A stretch of DNA of 64,000 nt, from positions 1,061,977 through 1,125,976 of the forward strand of contig JAHNZQ020000181.1 in NCBI GenBank assembly GCA_019155205.2, written 5' to 3'. Made by a program: the position numbers and the translations under genes. Position 1 is the stretch's first letter. The number at the start of each line of letters is the position of its first letter. Below are positions 22,740 to 34,400 of the stretch, piece after piece. Below the pieces are notes generated by a model. That model worked only from the letters and a program-made list of their open reading frames with translations, did not search any database and was not told the DNA's origin. The DNA is from Gracilaria vermiculophylla (Eukaryota > Rhodophyta > Florideophyceae > Gracilariales > Gracilariaceae).

Positions 22740-24230
22740 AATATCCGTGTCTGTGCGCTTTCGTGGCACAGTTCGACGATGTTCAGAACCGTGTACGTGG
22801 TGCGTATGCTGCGGACGCTCTTGCCACAAAACTACTCAACTCCGACACTTCTCCCAACCAATCCACCACACGCCTACCGAACAAATTCAACTTCAACGAC
22901 GGAGTCATCTACTGGACTGCCACTCTCCCAGCAAGTTTGTACATCCCCAAAGGGCCATTGTGCACGGAGCTAATGCAGCACTTTCAAAGATTCGGGCATC
23001 TCGGAGCCGATAAGACGTATTGCACAGTTATGTGCCACGCGTATTGGTCCCAGATGTACCGGGGTATCTTTAATTTTTTACCAAAAATGTCGATCATGTC
23101 AAGTGAAGAAAACACCCAACGTGGCTCCGTCAGGACGCCAACAGCCACTTCCGATCCCTCAATGATGTTGGGACATCATCTTCTTTGACTTTTTCACGGA
23201 GCTCCCCCGCAACAGGAACGGTCAGGATGCCATCCTGGTGATCGTGGAAAAACACTCAAAGCGAGCCCTTTCTATCCCAACCTCCAAGGCCGCATCTGCG
23301 CAGGAGACTTTTGGGCTCCTCGACACACACTTGTTTTCCAAGTATGGAACACCAACCACGAAGACCTCAGAGCGCGACCCCAAAGTCCCTAATCCCTTTT
23401 GGGGATCCCTCACGCAGCTCTTGCGTATCCGGAACAATATCTCGACCGCTGACGACGCTCAGACAGATGGACAGTCCGAAAATGTAATCCGGACGCTTTC
23501 ATCGATGCTACGTTCCTCCATACAAGCAGCGCCAGCCGGTTAGCACATCGCCCATCCAGCACTGGAGTTTGAATACAACTCCTCCCGTCATGGCAGCACC
23601 CGTCTTTCCCCGTTCGAAGTCAGTCTTGGCTACATCTCGCACTCGCCGGCCACCCATGCCCTGGACAACACTATAGCACAGGCTGCAATCGACTACGATA
23701 CTCGGCGCCAGGCGCTCACAGCCCTGGCTCGTTACAACTTAGCCGTCGCTGTCACCCGACAGAAGCATTAAACCGACCGCCACCGCTCCGAGTAACACCT
23801 GGAACAAGACTACCTCCCCCTTCTGCGCACCAACCGCCTCACGACAGCGCAAAGAGCCACAATCCCACGAAAGTGGCAGCCCCGCTTCATAGGACCCTTT
23901 CGCGTCCTCATGAAACTGGCACCAGTCACGTATTGCCTTGAGCTCCCGCCAACCAAGCGCCGCGCACACGACGACTACCACATATCAAAGCTGCGCCGCT
24001 TTTACGGAGATCCATTAGGCCCACTGGATATCATTATCAATAATGACGGCGCCGTAGAACAGGAAGTGGACCGCATTCCGGACAAGCGACGCGCCAATCG
24101 GCGTGTTCATTACCTCACGCAGTTTTGCGGTGATCGTGAATCCGATGCCGTTTGGCTACCACGCGCGGCGCTTAGGAACTGTTGCGCGAAAGTCAAAGAA
24201 TTCAACCTGCAGCACAAGCGTCATTGATAA
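22740..24230 (+). pseudogene. Element C integrase with chromodomain
   Basis: The zinc-binding part is partly legible (FGHLGADKTY, AYWSQMYR). In the core the first Asp lies in a shifted frame (IIFFDFFTELP near 23175-23210), then SERDPKVPNPFW and DGQSENVIRTL supply Asp and Glu. After RKWQPRFIGPFRVL and HISKLRRFYG comes a chromodomain: EVDRIPDKRRANRRVHYLTQ and VWLPRAAL (about 24060-24190). TAG and TAA stops fall at 23540-23542 and near 23769. Confidence 0.8.
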
Positions 24231-24255
24231 CAATTTCGTCAAAAAGGGAGGCGAT

Positions 24256-24607
24256 TGTAACGAACCCAGCCATAGACCCTCGCGATTCAAGCGAGTCGCG
24301 CTACATACTTCATGCCTTGCCCCTGCACGCTGCAACGCGACGCACAAGGACATTGCAGGTTGTCAGCACAAAGCTTGGTTCAAGCCACTGCGCAACAGTG
24401 CGTCGTGTGCTTCAAGAACTTGAAGCACGCTTCGCATAGTTTAAGCGCACGACGACATAGCGCCGTGCGCTACAAACGTACAAGTAGATAAAGTAGAAGG
24501 TAAGACTCTTAACGTCTAGTTCTAAGAATCATTATAAACTACAGCCAGACCCACCCTCGAGAAGAGCGTGGGCCTGGCCAGACTTCTTCCAATTCTCCTG
24601 TGTTACA
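24256..24607 (+). repeat. 3' LTR of element C
   Basis: 352 bp, preceded by the purine tract aaaaagggaggcgat and bounded by TGTAAC..GTTACA. Similarity to the sequence following the 5' LTR continues for about 25 bp beyond the chosen end. Confidence 0.85.
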
Positions 24608-25199
24608 TTTCGTAGCATCGCTACGAATCCAGAAACGGCCTTGAGCAAGGCAAGACATGCTTTCTCATGGCACAGGGGTTTAGGGGTTAATTATTTTTCA
24701 TTCAAAAGGGCTTTTGAGGCAGATTTTGAAACTGTGCCATCCTTTGAACGTGATTGCGCTCTCTTCTATCACAAATCGTAGACTGCCATCGATGGAACCA
24801 TATCAATTGCGGAATGTGGTGCGACAGACAGTCGTCTTCCATTGGCTTTTTCTCAACATTCGACGCATCGTTGATTTTTTTCACTTATTGTCAAGCCCTT
24901 ACTAAGGGGTGAAGGACCGAGGCAGAGGTGTTGTGATGGTGATGATTTGTTACTTGTACATCACAAACCCTAATTCAAGCAGACGTTTGGTGTGCATTTC
25001 AATGGCACATGAAGGCATAACAATGGTATATTTATTGCAAAAAAAAAACACTGTGCACTTGTTTTGCGTGTGTGTCACTGCATTTGTTGTGCTAAGTGGG
25101 TGTAACCAAATACTTGGTGTTCGCATAGCAAAATGGGTGTGTTTTTCAGACTGCACACTGTAGAGGCGCACCAGGGGCCTTCGCGGGGTGGGGAAGGAG
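24608..25199. other. Intergenic, no gene seen
   Basis: Short AT-rich frames only, including an A9 run near 25040. Confidence 0.5.
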
Positions 25200-25622
25200 T
25201 CACTTATAGGCTCTGCAGATTTCGCACCAATCGCTGTTGCTGGAAGAGCCGTATTGGCGAGCGGTATAAAGAATACTGTTGCAAATCTCATCAACCGCGG
25301 AACGACTGACCTGTGCGAGTTGTTTGTCAGAGGTGGGGGCGCCATGCGGTGAAACGCGCTTCATCAATGGAATGAAGCGGTTGGAGCCAACTGTCGGGCC
25401 TGTGTGGATTTCGTGACCGCTTTCGTGCGTGAGGTTCGTGGAAGTAACGTGGGCTGAGACAAAAGCGGTTACAGCTACATGCATGATGAGTGCAAGGGCA
25501 CTCTTCCAGTTTGAGTTTGTTGAAGCAGCGGACGACAGCTTGGGAACGTTGTGATGGTCGCCAACTCGAATGGTGCGGTATTCGGCGGAAGAGTCGATGT
25601 CGCAGCGCGCTGTGCGATGCAC
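25200..25622 (-). CDS. Unrecognised ORF, doubtful
   Basis: An open frame of 140 codons beginning with GTG (no ATG before the hydrophobic stretch; the first ATG would be at the MHVAVTAFVSAHV segment). It contains one hydrophobic segment (ALALIMHVAVTAFVSAHV), then THESGHEIHTG, which has the spacing of an HExxH metal site, and two Cys near the end. Nothing else supports a protease and there is no sequence upstream that makes a gene model. It could be a terminal exon. Confidence 0.25.
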   Translation of the reverse strand: MHRTARCDIDSSAEYRTIRVGDHHNVPKLSSAASTNSNWKSALALIMHVAVTAFVSAHVTSTNLTHESGHEIHTGPTVGSNRFIPLMKRVSPHGAPTSDKQLAQVSRSAVDEICNSILYTARQYGSSSNSDWCEICRAYK

Positions 25623-25736
25623 TGGCTGTGGTGCAAATTGTCTAGCTGCTCAACGTCGCGGCGCATGAGCATTGCTCACAGTGCGGCTGATGCTGGCCAC
25701 GTGTGACTAGCAGCCACCAGCCGCTACACAGTAATA

Positions 25737-27015
25737 CAGTGCGTTTCAAAAACATATTACCCCTCAGAAGTGCGCCAAAACTGTACTGTAGACTAGATTT
25801 TGCACATAGTCTATGTAAAATCGTTTCGAAACGATATGTACACCGTTTTCTTTTTATTAAAAATGGCTCGAGGCCCGCCATTTTCCAAGCAAAAACAGCT
25901 TCAAATCGTTAAGTTAAACGCCGAAAAACATTCTAACAGTGCTATCGCTAAAAGATTAAAGCGTTCTAGGGTCACAATTGCTACTTTTCTCAAAAACCCG
26001 ACTCTTTATGGATTAAAAAGATCTCCGGGACGCCCAAAGAAGCACAGCCCAGCAAGTAAAAGAAGAATTAAAAAGGAGTTGTGCAAAGGAAAAGTATTGT
26101 GCACAAAAATTTGGAAAAAATCTCAATCTCAACGTTTCTAAATCAATTATATAGAAGCAGATAAACAGCACAGTTTTATTTAAATATAAAATAATGAAAA
26201 AAAAAATCTTTCTTCAAAACCATCACAAGCATAAGAGAGTTGCCTGGTGTGCTAGAAAAGCCTATCGGAAAAAAGAATGGGAAAATATTATTTTTACTGA
26301 TGAAAAAAAGTTCAATTTGGACGGACCAGATTGCTACAAAATGTATTGGCACGATCTTCGTAAGGAACGTCATGAGTTTTATACCAGGCATTCAGAAGGA
26401 TGCTCTGTAATGGTTTGGGCAGGCATTTCTAAAAAAGGTCTAACGGAAACTGCATTTATTGAATTAAACATGAATGCGGAAAAATATCAAGAAGTTCTTT
26501 ACAATTATTTGCTACCGTTTGGTTTATGTTTTCATGAAGAAAATTTCATTTTTCAACAGGATAATGCGCCCGTACACACTTCATGATTAATATAAAATTG
26601 GCTACAGGAGTCTAAAGTATCTGTTTCAGAGTGGCCGGCGCGCTCACCAGATTTGAACCCAATTGAAAACGTTTTGGGACTGCTGGCGAGGATGGTTTAT
26701 GCGCATATAAGGCAATTTCAGACAGTTTTTGAACTCAAAAACTGTATTAAAAATTGCTGGAAATCTATAACAGTTTCAACTGTAGAAAAGTACATCAATT
26801 CGATGCCAAAACGTTGCATTAGCGTTATACAGCAAAAAATGATGCAAAATAAACTATTGAGCGTCATGCAGTAAAGATTTGTTATTGATGATCATATGTT
26901 TTTGAAACGGTTTTTTGACTTTACTTTTTTCTGAAATCTATTTTGTAGGCGTACAGTTGACATTTGGTAGTTTTTTGAGATTTCACAGCATGTCGTATGT
27001 TTTTGAAACAGTCTG
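25737..27015 (+). mobile_element. Tc1-like transposon 1
   Basis: 1279 bp flanked by TA on both sides (25735-25736 and 27016-27017). Outer inverted repeats CAGTGCGTTTCAAAAACATA (left) and, reversed, CAGACTGTTTCAAAAACATA (right). Inner copies of the core occur at about 25820-25838 and 26893-26910, giving the IR/DR layout (two transposase sites per end) known from some Tc1 elements. It contains a broken DD34E transposase. Confidence 0.9.
25863..26874 (+). pseudogene. Tc1-like DD34E transposase (element 1)
   Basis: ATG 25863. An N-terminal helix-turn-helix region reads QKQLQIVKLNAEKHSNSAIAKRLKRSR then RVTIATFLKNP, followed by a GRPKK hook. After a frameshift near 26110 comes the catalytic part: FTDEKKFNLDGPD (first Asp), QQDNAPVHTS (second Asp), SPDLNPIEN (Glu), with 34 codons between the last two, so DD34E. 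Stops TGA at 26584 and a nearby TAA fall between the second and third catalytic residues. Confidence 0.9.
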
Positions 27016-27017
27016 TA

Positions 27018-28683
27018 CATTTACTTCGAACACATGTGATGCGTCATGTCGCTTCCACCGCCATAACGTCACATCCAACCGCAGTCATGTGCCCTCATAA
27101 AGTAAAGTATCTGCAACTACAAAAAAGAACAAGCGCACTTGAGCTCTTGTTGGTCACGGGGTGCCCACTTTCCGCATTCTTCTTCATCGCCATTGACCAA
27201 CGCATGCACTCTTTCAACCCATTGTTGCTCAAGTATTTGATTCACTATATGACCAAGTGTTTTCGTGAAACACCTGAGTACCGCATCCACTTATGTGCCA
27301 AACAAATTTTTCACTCATACGTTTTTGCTGCACAGAAACACAACAGTTAGCGTTAATATCTGTTCGCTTTTTGTAAGGAATGAAAGCTTTTGTATATTTC
27401 TGGCTATACGTTCAAAATCTTCTTTTTGCATTGTCGTTTAATGACAGAGCTCTCCCATGCGAATTAAATAAACCTTTTCTCTATGGCGAGCACGCAGTCG
27501 CAACGTTTTAAGAGAGACTAAAGAAGATATCTGCAGTTTTGTGATGTATTCTATACTGTGGTAAAGATCACGTATAAACGCAGAGTAAAATGCTGCAAAA
27601 TAGGTGCTGGCTCTGGCGCAGTACGCTCAAAAAACCAGGTCGGAAGATGTAGATAAATCTACTTAGTTGCAGGAATCTGTCCAAAACTTTCAATATAATA
27701 TTATGCGGTGTGTTTGTGCAAATTTTGATTACAGACAAATGCTCTAGTGCAGCGAGTATTCTTAACGTATAACAGTTCTGACCTGCATGAGCGGCCTGCA
27801 TCCGGGACGCATGGCGTCCTTTTACAAGGAGTTAAAAACGCGCATGGGTGGCAAGTCCAGAGCGGAGTTTCTGAATATTGCACAGATAACTGCATACAAC
27901 GGCAAAGCTGCCGCCGTGCCAAGTAATTCACCGATACGGCGGGAAAATGAACAACATAAACAAATACTTTGATGATAAAATTTTGAACTAAACAAAAAAT
28001 GCATAAGTAGAATACGGTCCGTACATTACGGCGTCGTGACGCGCTCTCGTGGTACGTTGAATGGTACGAGTAGCGCTTGCTACAAGTGAGCTCATCGCGC
28101 ACATGGGCGCAAGCGTGCAAGGCGCTCATAGCCATAGCCATAGACCAGGCACAACTAAATAACCCGAAAACCGGTCAAGTGCTTCAAAAGCATTCATCGA
28201 GCACATTGCACTTTAATTTGAACAGCCCGGATGCTGATCACGGAGCACTCAATGCAAAGAGCTATGCTTCAGATTGTGACAGACATCAAAGTCAGTATTC
28301 AGATCGAAATGCCGAGGCGGGTTGTAGCAGTGATTGCTCTTGATCGAAACTATATATGCACAACTTCCCGCAGAACCTTGTTCTCGCTACATGCGTGCAT
28401 TGGTCAATTAGAAGTAACCCCTGTTTCTTTGACTTATCCGGAAAATCCCAGTTTTCTTGTTTTCCGCAGTTAAATATTCTCCTCAAGCCCATCAGCGAAA
28501 AGAAACAATAATACTTTTCCTTTCCTTCGAAATTACTTCTATTTGTTGCTTCTTAGTGTGGCAAACCTTGCTGTAATTATGATCCTGTGCCACTCTGTCC
28601 GGATGCAATGAAAGATGATTTTGCTTGCGACCAAAAATGCCAACCTCTCGTAACGGGGGAAGCAACAAGCCACATGCTCCCAA
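27018..28683. other. Intergenic, no supported gene
   Basis: Mixed-composition DNA with frames up to 146 codons (minus, 27701-28141) that show no motif. An AATAAA at about 27467-27472 is isolated. Confidence 0.4.
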
Positions 28684-29397
28684 ATGCTCGAAATGCATTT
28701 GGAACACTCAAAAGCAGGTTACAGAAAATATCTATTCACCGCGGTATTGAAGACAGTTCATCCTCTTAAAAGTGTTGCACATACCGAAAGCATCTCTCTC
28801 ATCCGCCTTCAGAATGATAAACAAAGGAATTACATCATTTTGCTTGCTTTTGTAGTTCTGGCTGCGTCGTGCTTTATCAATACCCCTTTTTCTTATGCGA
28901 CAATCAGAAAATCACTTTCCACGTTCACACCATGTGATGGATATAAATACTTCGCATGCTCTTCTGTGTCCGTGAATGACACACAGCTGCGGTACAAACC
29001 GTTTCAGCAAGAATACAGTCACGGCAGTGAAAATCCTGCCCATCTTTGCGCTCAAACGTTCATCTTCAAAATTCGAAAGTGGACCCCAATGCTGATAGAG
29101 CTTTCTCGTCTGCAAATGCCGCCAGGTGTGAGCCCGTTTGGAGACTACTGTGCTCGGGAACAGCCCAAAGTGCAGAGAATTTCATGGCCGAGGGGCTCCA
29201 CCCGCGAACGCTTTATTGCAGGATTGAACGCCACAATTAACGGAATCGTATACCTCCGCGACCACGAATGCTACAGACATGAGTTTTCGTGGGAATTGTC
29301 GCATGTGCACTATGAAGAGTTTTTACACCCTTGGCTGGAAGCGCCCATAACATATCTTCTTGGAGTTGCCCAAAACTTTGGTTTATGCCTGCACTGA
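28684..29397 (+). CDS. Hypothetical type II membrane protein
   Basis: 237 codons from ATG 28684 to TGA, without interruption in a region where other frames are short. The N-terminal ~49 residues are basic, then one clear membrane segment (IILLAFVVLAASCFI, residues 51-65), then a Cys-containing domain with NDT (98-100) and NAT glycosylation sequons, so a Golgi-type or cell-surface lumenal domain is a fair inference. Many Golgi enzymes of red algae have this architecture, but no catalytic motif was recognised. The ORF might be one exon of a longer gene. An alternative start is Met4. Confidence 0.45.
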   Translation: MLEMHLEHSKAGYRKYLFTAVLKTVHPLKSVAHTESISLIRLQNDKQRNYIILLAFVVLAASCFINTPFSYATIRKSLSTFTPCDGYKYFACSSVSVNDTQLRYKPFQQEYSHGSENPAHLCAQTFIFKIRKWTPMLIELSRLQMPPGVSPFGDYCAREQPKVQRISWPRGSTRERFIAGLNATINGIVYLRDHECYRHEFSWELSHVHYEEFLHPWLEAPITYLLGVAQNFGLCLH

Positions 29398-29689
29398 GAG
29401 CGATAGGTTTGGTCTTCGCGTACATTAGTAATTGACATACTTTCAGACATCAAGTGCCCGTCCTGCTTTTCGTACAACATGAATCAGAGGTGGTTAATGT
29501 GACTCATCATTGAGATTTTCTAAATCGATTTGCCCATAATGGATTTTTTGCAACAATGCAGATCCACGTAAGTTAGAGATACTATTTAATTTCTTGCTGG
29601 ATAAGCTTGCCATGAACGCTTTTACTGTACATTCCGGGAATCGCTGCAACTTTTTCTTTGAAACGCTTGCATTTCTCGATATGAATTGT

Positions 29690-29950
29690 AGCTATCGACG
29701 AGCGCGTCGAGGGCCGCGCGCGCGTTGGCCGGCGCGGCGGCAGGAGCGGGGAGGCGCGCGCGGTTGTTTGCTCGCGGCGCGCAGGGCTTTGCGTCGGCGC
29801 GGCGTGGTGGCGCGCGCTGGATGCACGCGGGCAGGCGTCCTACGCGCTGCGGCGCGGCGCGTCGCCGGGCGCGCAAACAACGGGCTGCGCGCGCGGCGGC
29901 GCCGCAACGCCTTCTGCGCGCCGACAGCGTTGCAACGCCCATGGCGAAGC
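29690..29950. repeat. GC-rich CpG island, contains a dispersed repeat
   Basis: An abrupt block of GCGCGC-rich DNA in otherwise AT-leaning surroundings. Open frames appear on both strands here only because of composition. The segment 29881-29914 is repeated exactly (34 bp) at 37986-38019, with looser similarity just upstream. Confidence 0.7.
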
Positions 29951-31479
29951 GGGGAATAAAAGCAGCCAACATACAGCCGCCGTGTGTGGCGCTTGCTCGT
30001 CGACAAGCAAGCGCGCAGTGGCATGCGCGCCCGGCGCTGGCACCCAACAGCGGAGCAACGGCAGAAGGCGGTACGTGTTGGTCGACGCTTCGCCTGATGC
30101 TTTTCTTTTCATCGCCTTCATTGCTGGCGGGCGGTATCCGACGCCCATCTCCAACAGCCGCCTGCTCTGTTTGACAGCCTCAAATTCACGCGCAGTCTAC
30201 AGCGTTGTTGTTGCCCGTCGCGCTCCATTGCGCGCCTTAATCGCGCGTCAATCACCAGCATCGAAATAGACGCTCACCACGACGCCAAGGAAGAAAAAAG
30301 GGGCCACGTACCGCTCTCACGCCCTAGTTTATACTTTTTACAGACGCTCCCTACCAAACGCCTCACGTTGGACCGTAACAGCTCGCGTTTACAGCCCATT
30401 TTACGTGTCCATCCACTGCCACACAAAGTATCAACGCGCTAAACGACATGGTGACGCCAACCAACGGCCGTGCGCCCGCATCGACGTTTGGAACCAAAAA
30501 CGCTCAACTCGGGGGCTGCAAGCCGCACAAAACAAAAGCAGCTCTCGCCAGAGCAGCACGTGTCAACAGCGCCGCAAACGCGTGCCAGCTCCAGCGCGCA
30601 CTGTGCAGCGTACTTTTATCGCTGGTTGACCTCGCCAACACGTGTGCCAATCTCTTTTGCTGCGCAGCTGCTTCTGCGCCATCGGTCGCTGTCCGTGCGC
30701 GTTTTCAAACGCACTGTCGCTGCTCCCCGTTTGCCGGCGCGCCACACACGGCGCCGCCCATCGCCCCGCGCAGCTGCCGACTGCGCGTCCTCCCACCGCA
30801 ATCCACGCCATGCGCCTCGCACTCTCTTCCAACGCCCGCGTCACGCCCACGCACGGCTGCACAGACGCAAGCGGCACGAAAGCCGTTCACCGCCCAAGCC
30901 GCGCACCCGTCGCCTTCAGCTCGCAATGACGCGCGCACAGCCTTTTATGAATAATGCAATGCGTTGTACACGTGTGTGACAAATGCAAACAGCACACCCG
31001 AAGCACGCGATCCGGTCGTGCACACAAGTGTTGCTACCAATTGTTCCATACGCACACAAATTCGATGCTCACCCCAACTACGCCTCGCACACAGCCACTT
31101 GTACACATCACCAACGTGCCTACACGTGCAGCACACACGCAGCGCGTCGTCGATACGCACCTGATCACAAGCACAGATGGAAACAGTTTCCATTGTCCAG
31201 ATGCCCGAAACCAACAAAGTGTTTTCCCCGTCATTCTATCCAGTGCTCACGCTGGTCACCCACGTCGGTATCAGCACTCAGCCATTCTAACAAACTACAG
31301 ACGATCTTCGTAATCAATTTGCAGTGCGTCCTACATCCGCCACAGCACTGCGCGCGACCACCGCACTCTCCGCCTGCCCACGCCACACCCGTCCGTCGCA
31401 CCACCCCGTTCCCCCTTCGAGACACTCATCTTCGTGCATTCCACGTCACCAGCATCCGAGTGCGCGCACTAGTTTCCCC
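29951..31479. other. GC-rich flank of the Sel1 gene, no supported gene
   Basis: Overlapping frames of 90-190 codons on both strands with Arg/Ala/Pro/His-rich, low-information translations. They look like composition artefacts. It probably includes the 3' untranslated region of the minus-strand gene ending at 31480. Confidence 0.5.
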
Positions 31480-34400
31480 TTATTTCCCGCTCTCCCCCGA
31501 ACACTGCTGCGCATCGCCACCACTCATCAGCTGTCTCAGCCGCTCTCTGGCGCCTTCGTGATTTCCCTCTCGCGCGGCGCGCTCGAAAAGCTGCTTTGCC
31601 CGCTCCACATCCACGCTCACGTCGTGCGCTCCTTTCTCGAGCAGCAGCCCCAACTGATACATAGCCAAGGCATCGTCATGACTATCGATTGCTCTTTCAC
31701 AAAGCTCCACGGCTCGTGCTGCATTTGCTGCTACTCCTGGTGCCCCTTCTTTTAACAGCACCGCCAAGTTAGTCATCGCACCAACATGATGGCCCTCCTC
31801 AATCGCTCCTTCATACAACTCCACGGCTCGCGCTGCATTTGCTGCTACTCCGGGTGCCCCAATTTGTATCAACAACCCCAAGTTGTACATCGCCTGAACG
31901 TGATAGCCTTCGTAGATGGCTTTCTCGTATAACTCCACAGCCCGCTTGGCACCCGAACTGGTCCCCTTCATTCCCCGAGAAAGTATATTTGCAGTTGAGT
32001 TAAGAAAAGCAAAATACATTTCTGTAATTGACTGGGACAGTTCGATGCATTTGTACGGTTTTGAAATCAAGCTTGTTCTCACATCCCATACATCGTCGTC
32101 TCTCAAACATGCCCACCTAGCTATGATCTGTTCTAAACCATACACAATTGCCAGGTATTGATCCGCTTCATGGTATGGGTTTCCCTGACTTCTGCAATGA
32201 TTCACGTCGCCCACAAAATACATGGTCTGAAGACATGTTCCTTTCAACCATGGCGTACTGCAATAAGAAAACCACTGTTGCACCAGCATCATCACTTGCC
32301 TTGACGGTACAACATCCACTATCGCACATGTAAGTAATAACCTTTTGATGTCATCGGTATACGTCTCAACATCGCCACAATGTTCGATCAGCCGCTGGCA
32401 CACTCTCATTACCACACACGCTACGTCACGTTCTCTTCCCTCTTTCACTCTCACCTCTCCACCCTTTTGCACCAGCATACTTCCAAAGAATCCCTCCACC
32501 AGTTGCAGAATCTCTCTCACCCCGCTCCCACTTCTTTCCCCATTGCCAAATGACTTCAATCTTTCCCTCATGACGCGTTCCGACGCTTCTTCGACACGCG
32601 TATGGTGCTCAATGCTAACACCAGCCAGCCGTTTCTCTCTAGATTTTTCATATCTATCAAACCCACCGTCTGCGCAATTCACCTCTTCAATTTCAATTTC
32701 ATTCGTATCAGATGACCCTTTGTTTGTCACAGAAGCATGTTCACTTTCGTTGACAGTTGCCTCATGCCCCGTATTTCTGCGGTTCACGTTTATCGCGGTT
32801 TCTCCATCACCCTGTTCCTCGTCAACGTCACTGCCCGCTGTAAGTTGCACGTCGCTGTGGGCACATGCTGCTTCGTGCTTTTCCTTTCTTTCATTATCCT
32901 TCTCCACAAAACATACATGTCCGCTTCTCAACATTTGTTTCACCAATGCCCGCGAGTCTCGCAAAATTGTCGCCTTCGCCTCGCTGTACGACACAGGCCT
33001 CTTTTCCAGAACCTTTAGACTGCCATGCTCAAAATTCCCTGCTATGATAAGTGGCTCTTTTTCCTTTCTGGCTTCCACGAACTCTAGCTTTCGAAATTGC
33101 TGTAAAACATCCTTCCCATCTAGTTCCAGTCGACAAATGCTTACTCTGAACGGTGGCCATTCTCTCCAAATCAACAACTTTCCATTCTCCTTCGTTTCAA
33201 ACTCCACCATCCGCTCTTCATCGTCCGCACCGTGTACGCAGTCCAGCTCGATCGCGTCTATCCCCATGCTTTCATGCCACTCTCGCCGTCCTTCCAATCT
33301 TCCCAAAAATGCATCGCGCCACCACTTCCATTCAAATTTCTCTTCCTTGTTACATACAACCTTCAAACAACAGTCTCCGTTGCCTTTCATTTCAGCTTCA
33401 ATCCACATCTTTTGCGGACTGCATATTGCTTCAATTTTCATGCTCGATACTCGTAATATCCTCTCTTCATCGTTACTCTGCCTTTCTACTCCACAAATAC
33501 CAAGGTCGATGCAACACCAATCTTTGTTTTCCGTCCCTTCTCTGACTTCCTCTTGTTCCACTCCTGTCAATGACACATGCACTCCCGGGAACGACAACAA
33601 CATCAGCATCATCGTCCCGATCTCCATCTTCTTAAATTCTTCCCTTTCATCCGCGTTCTCCCATCCCTCCAAGTTCATCACCTTCTTCTCCATCGCGTTC
33701 TGCAGCTCCCATACTAACCTGCACTTCACCCCTCGTCGTTCCAAAAGTTCCATGCAGTCTGGACCTCGCAGCACATCACGCATCTCTCGACTCAGACCCA
33801 CGTCCACCACAGTGTTTTCCATTGCATCCCCACTCACATCTGCAAACAGCTCGCAGTCATTTCTGTCTCCCAATTGACGCACACACCGCCCTAGCACAGT
33901 TCTCACTGATTCCATCCGGTATCCCATGAATGTCATACATTCTTCCACGTAATCGTGCCGCCAGAAACCACGGCATCCCATTCGCAGATCCAGACGTCGT
34001 ATTTCCAATTCTCTGTGCGCCTGCTGCATTCCCCACCCTTCTAGATCATGTGCTTCACCATTCCTTCTGCCAATACAGACCTTTCCCCATTCGTCATTGC
34101 GCTCCACCAACAGCCCCACCTGTTCCCCGATGACCAGACTTTGCCACACATCCACCATTTCTCCAACTTGACACACAAACCGATTCGCACTGGACAACCT
34201 CCCCATTATATGTCTCATCAACGGAATCCCGCTCACCTCCACAATCGCCTCAGCATTCTCCAATTTCTTTTCCCCGCGTCCGCCCTCGTTGATCTTGCTC
34301 ATTCCCAGCTGCAGCCACAGGTTTTTCATACCTTCCGCCCGTCTTGCATCTTCCTCCAAAGCTCTTTCATTGACATGGTCCCACTCACCATTTCTACTTT

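Larger units (their letters stand above)
19139..24607 (+). mobile_element. Ty3/gypsy chromovirus, element C (degenerate)
   Basis: Truncated 5' LTR (19139-19383), gag, protease, RT, RNase H, integrase, chromodomain, polypurine tract (about 24241-24252) and full 3' LTR (24256-24607). It is a different family from copies A/B: LTR ends are TGTAAC/GTTACA and its proteins are distinct. It has frameshifts near 19690 and 22062, a handful of stops, and a substituted RT catalytic residue. It has no antisense ORF. Confidence 0.9.

Noticed and set aside
29594..31313. Many overlapping ORFs on both strands in the GC-rich block
   Set aside because: GC-rich DNA has few stop codons. Translations are Arg/Ala/Pro-rich without motif.
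32345..33877. 510-codon plus-strand ORF opposite the Sel1 gene
   Set aside because: Ser/Pro/Thr/His-rich translation typical of the reverse complement of a Glu/Arg/Met-rich gene. The minus strand is open through the whole 4.3 kb and has a recognisable domain.
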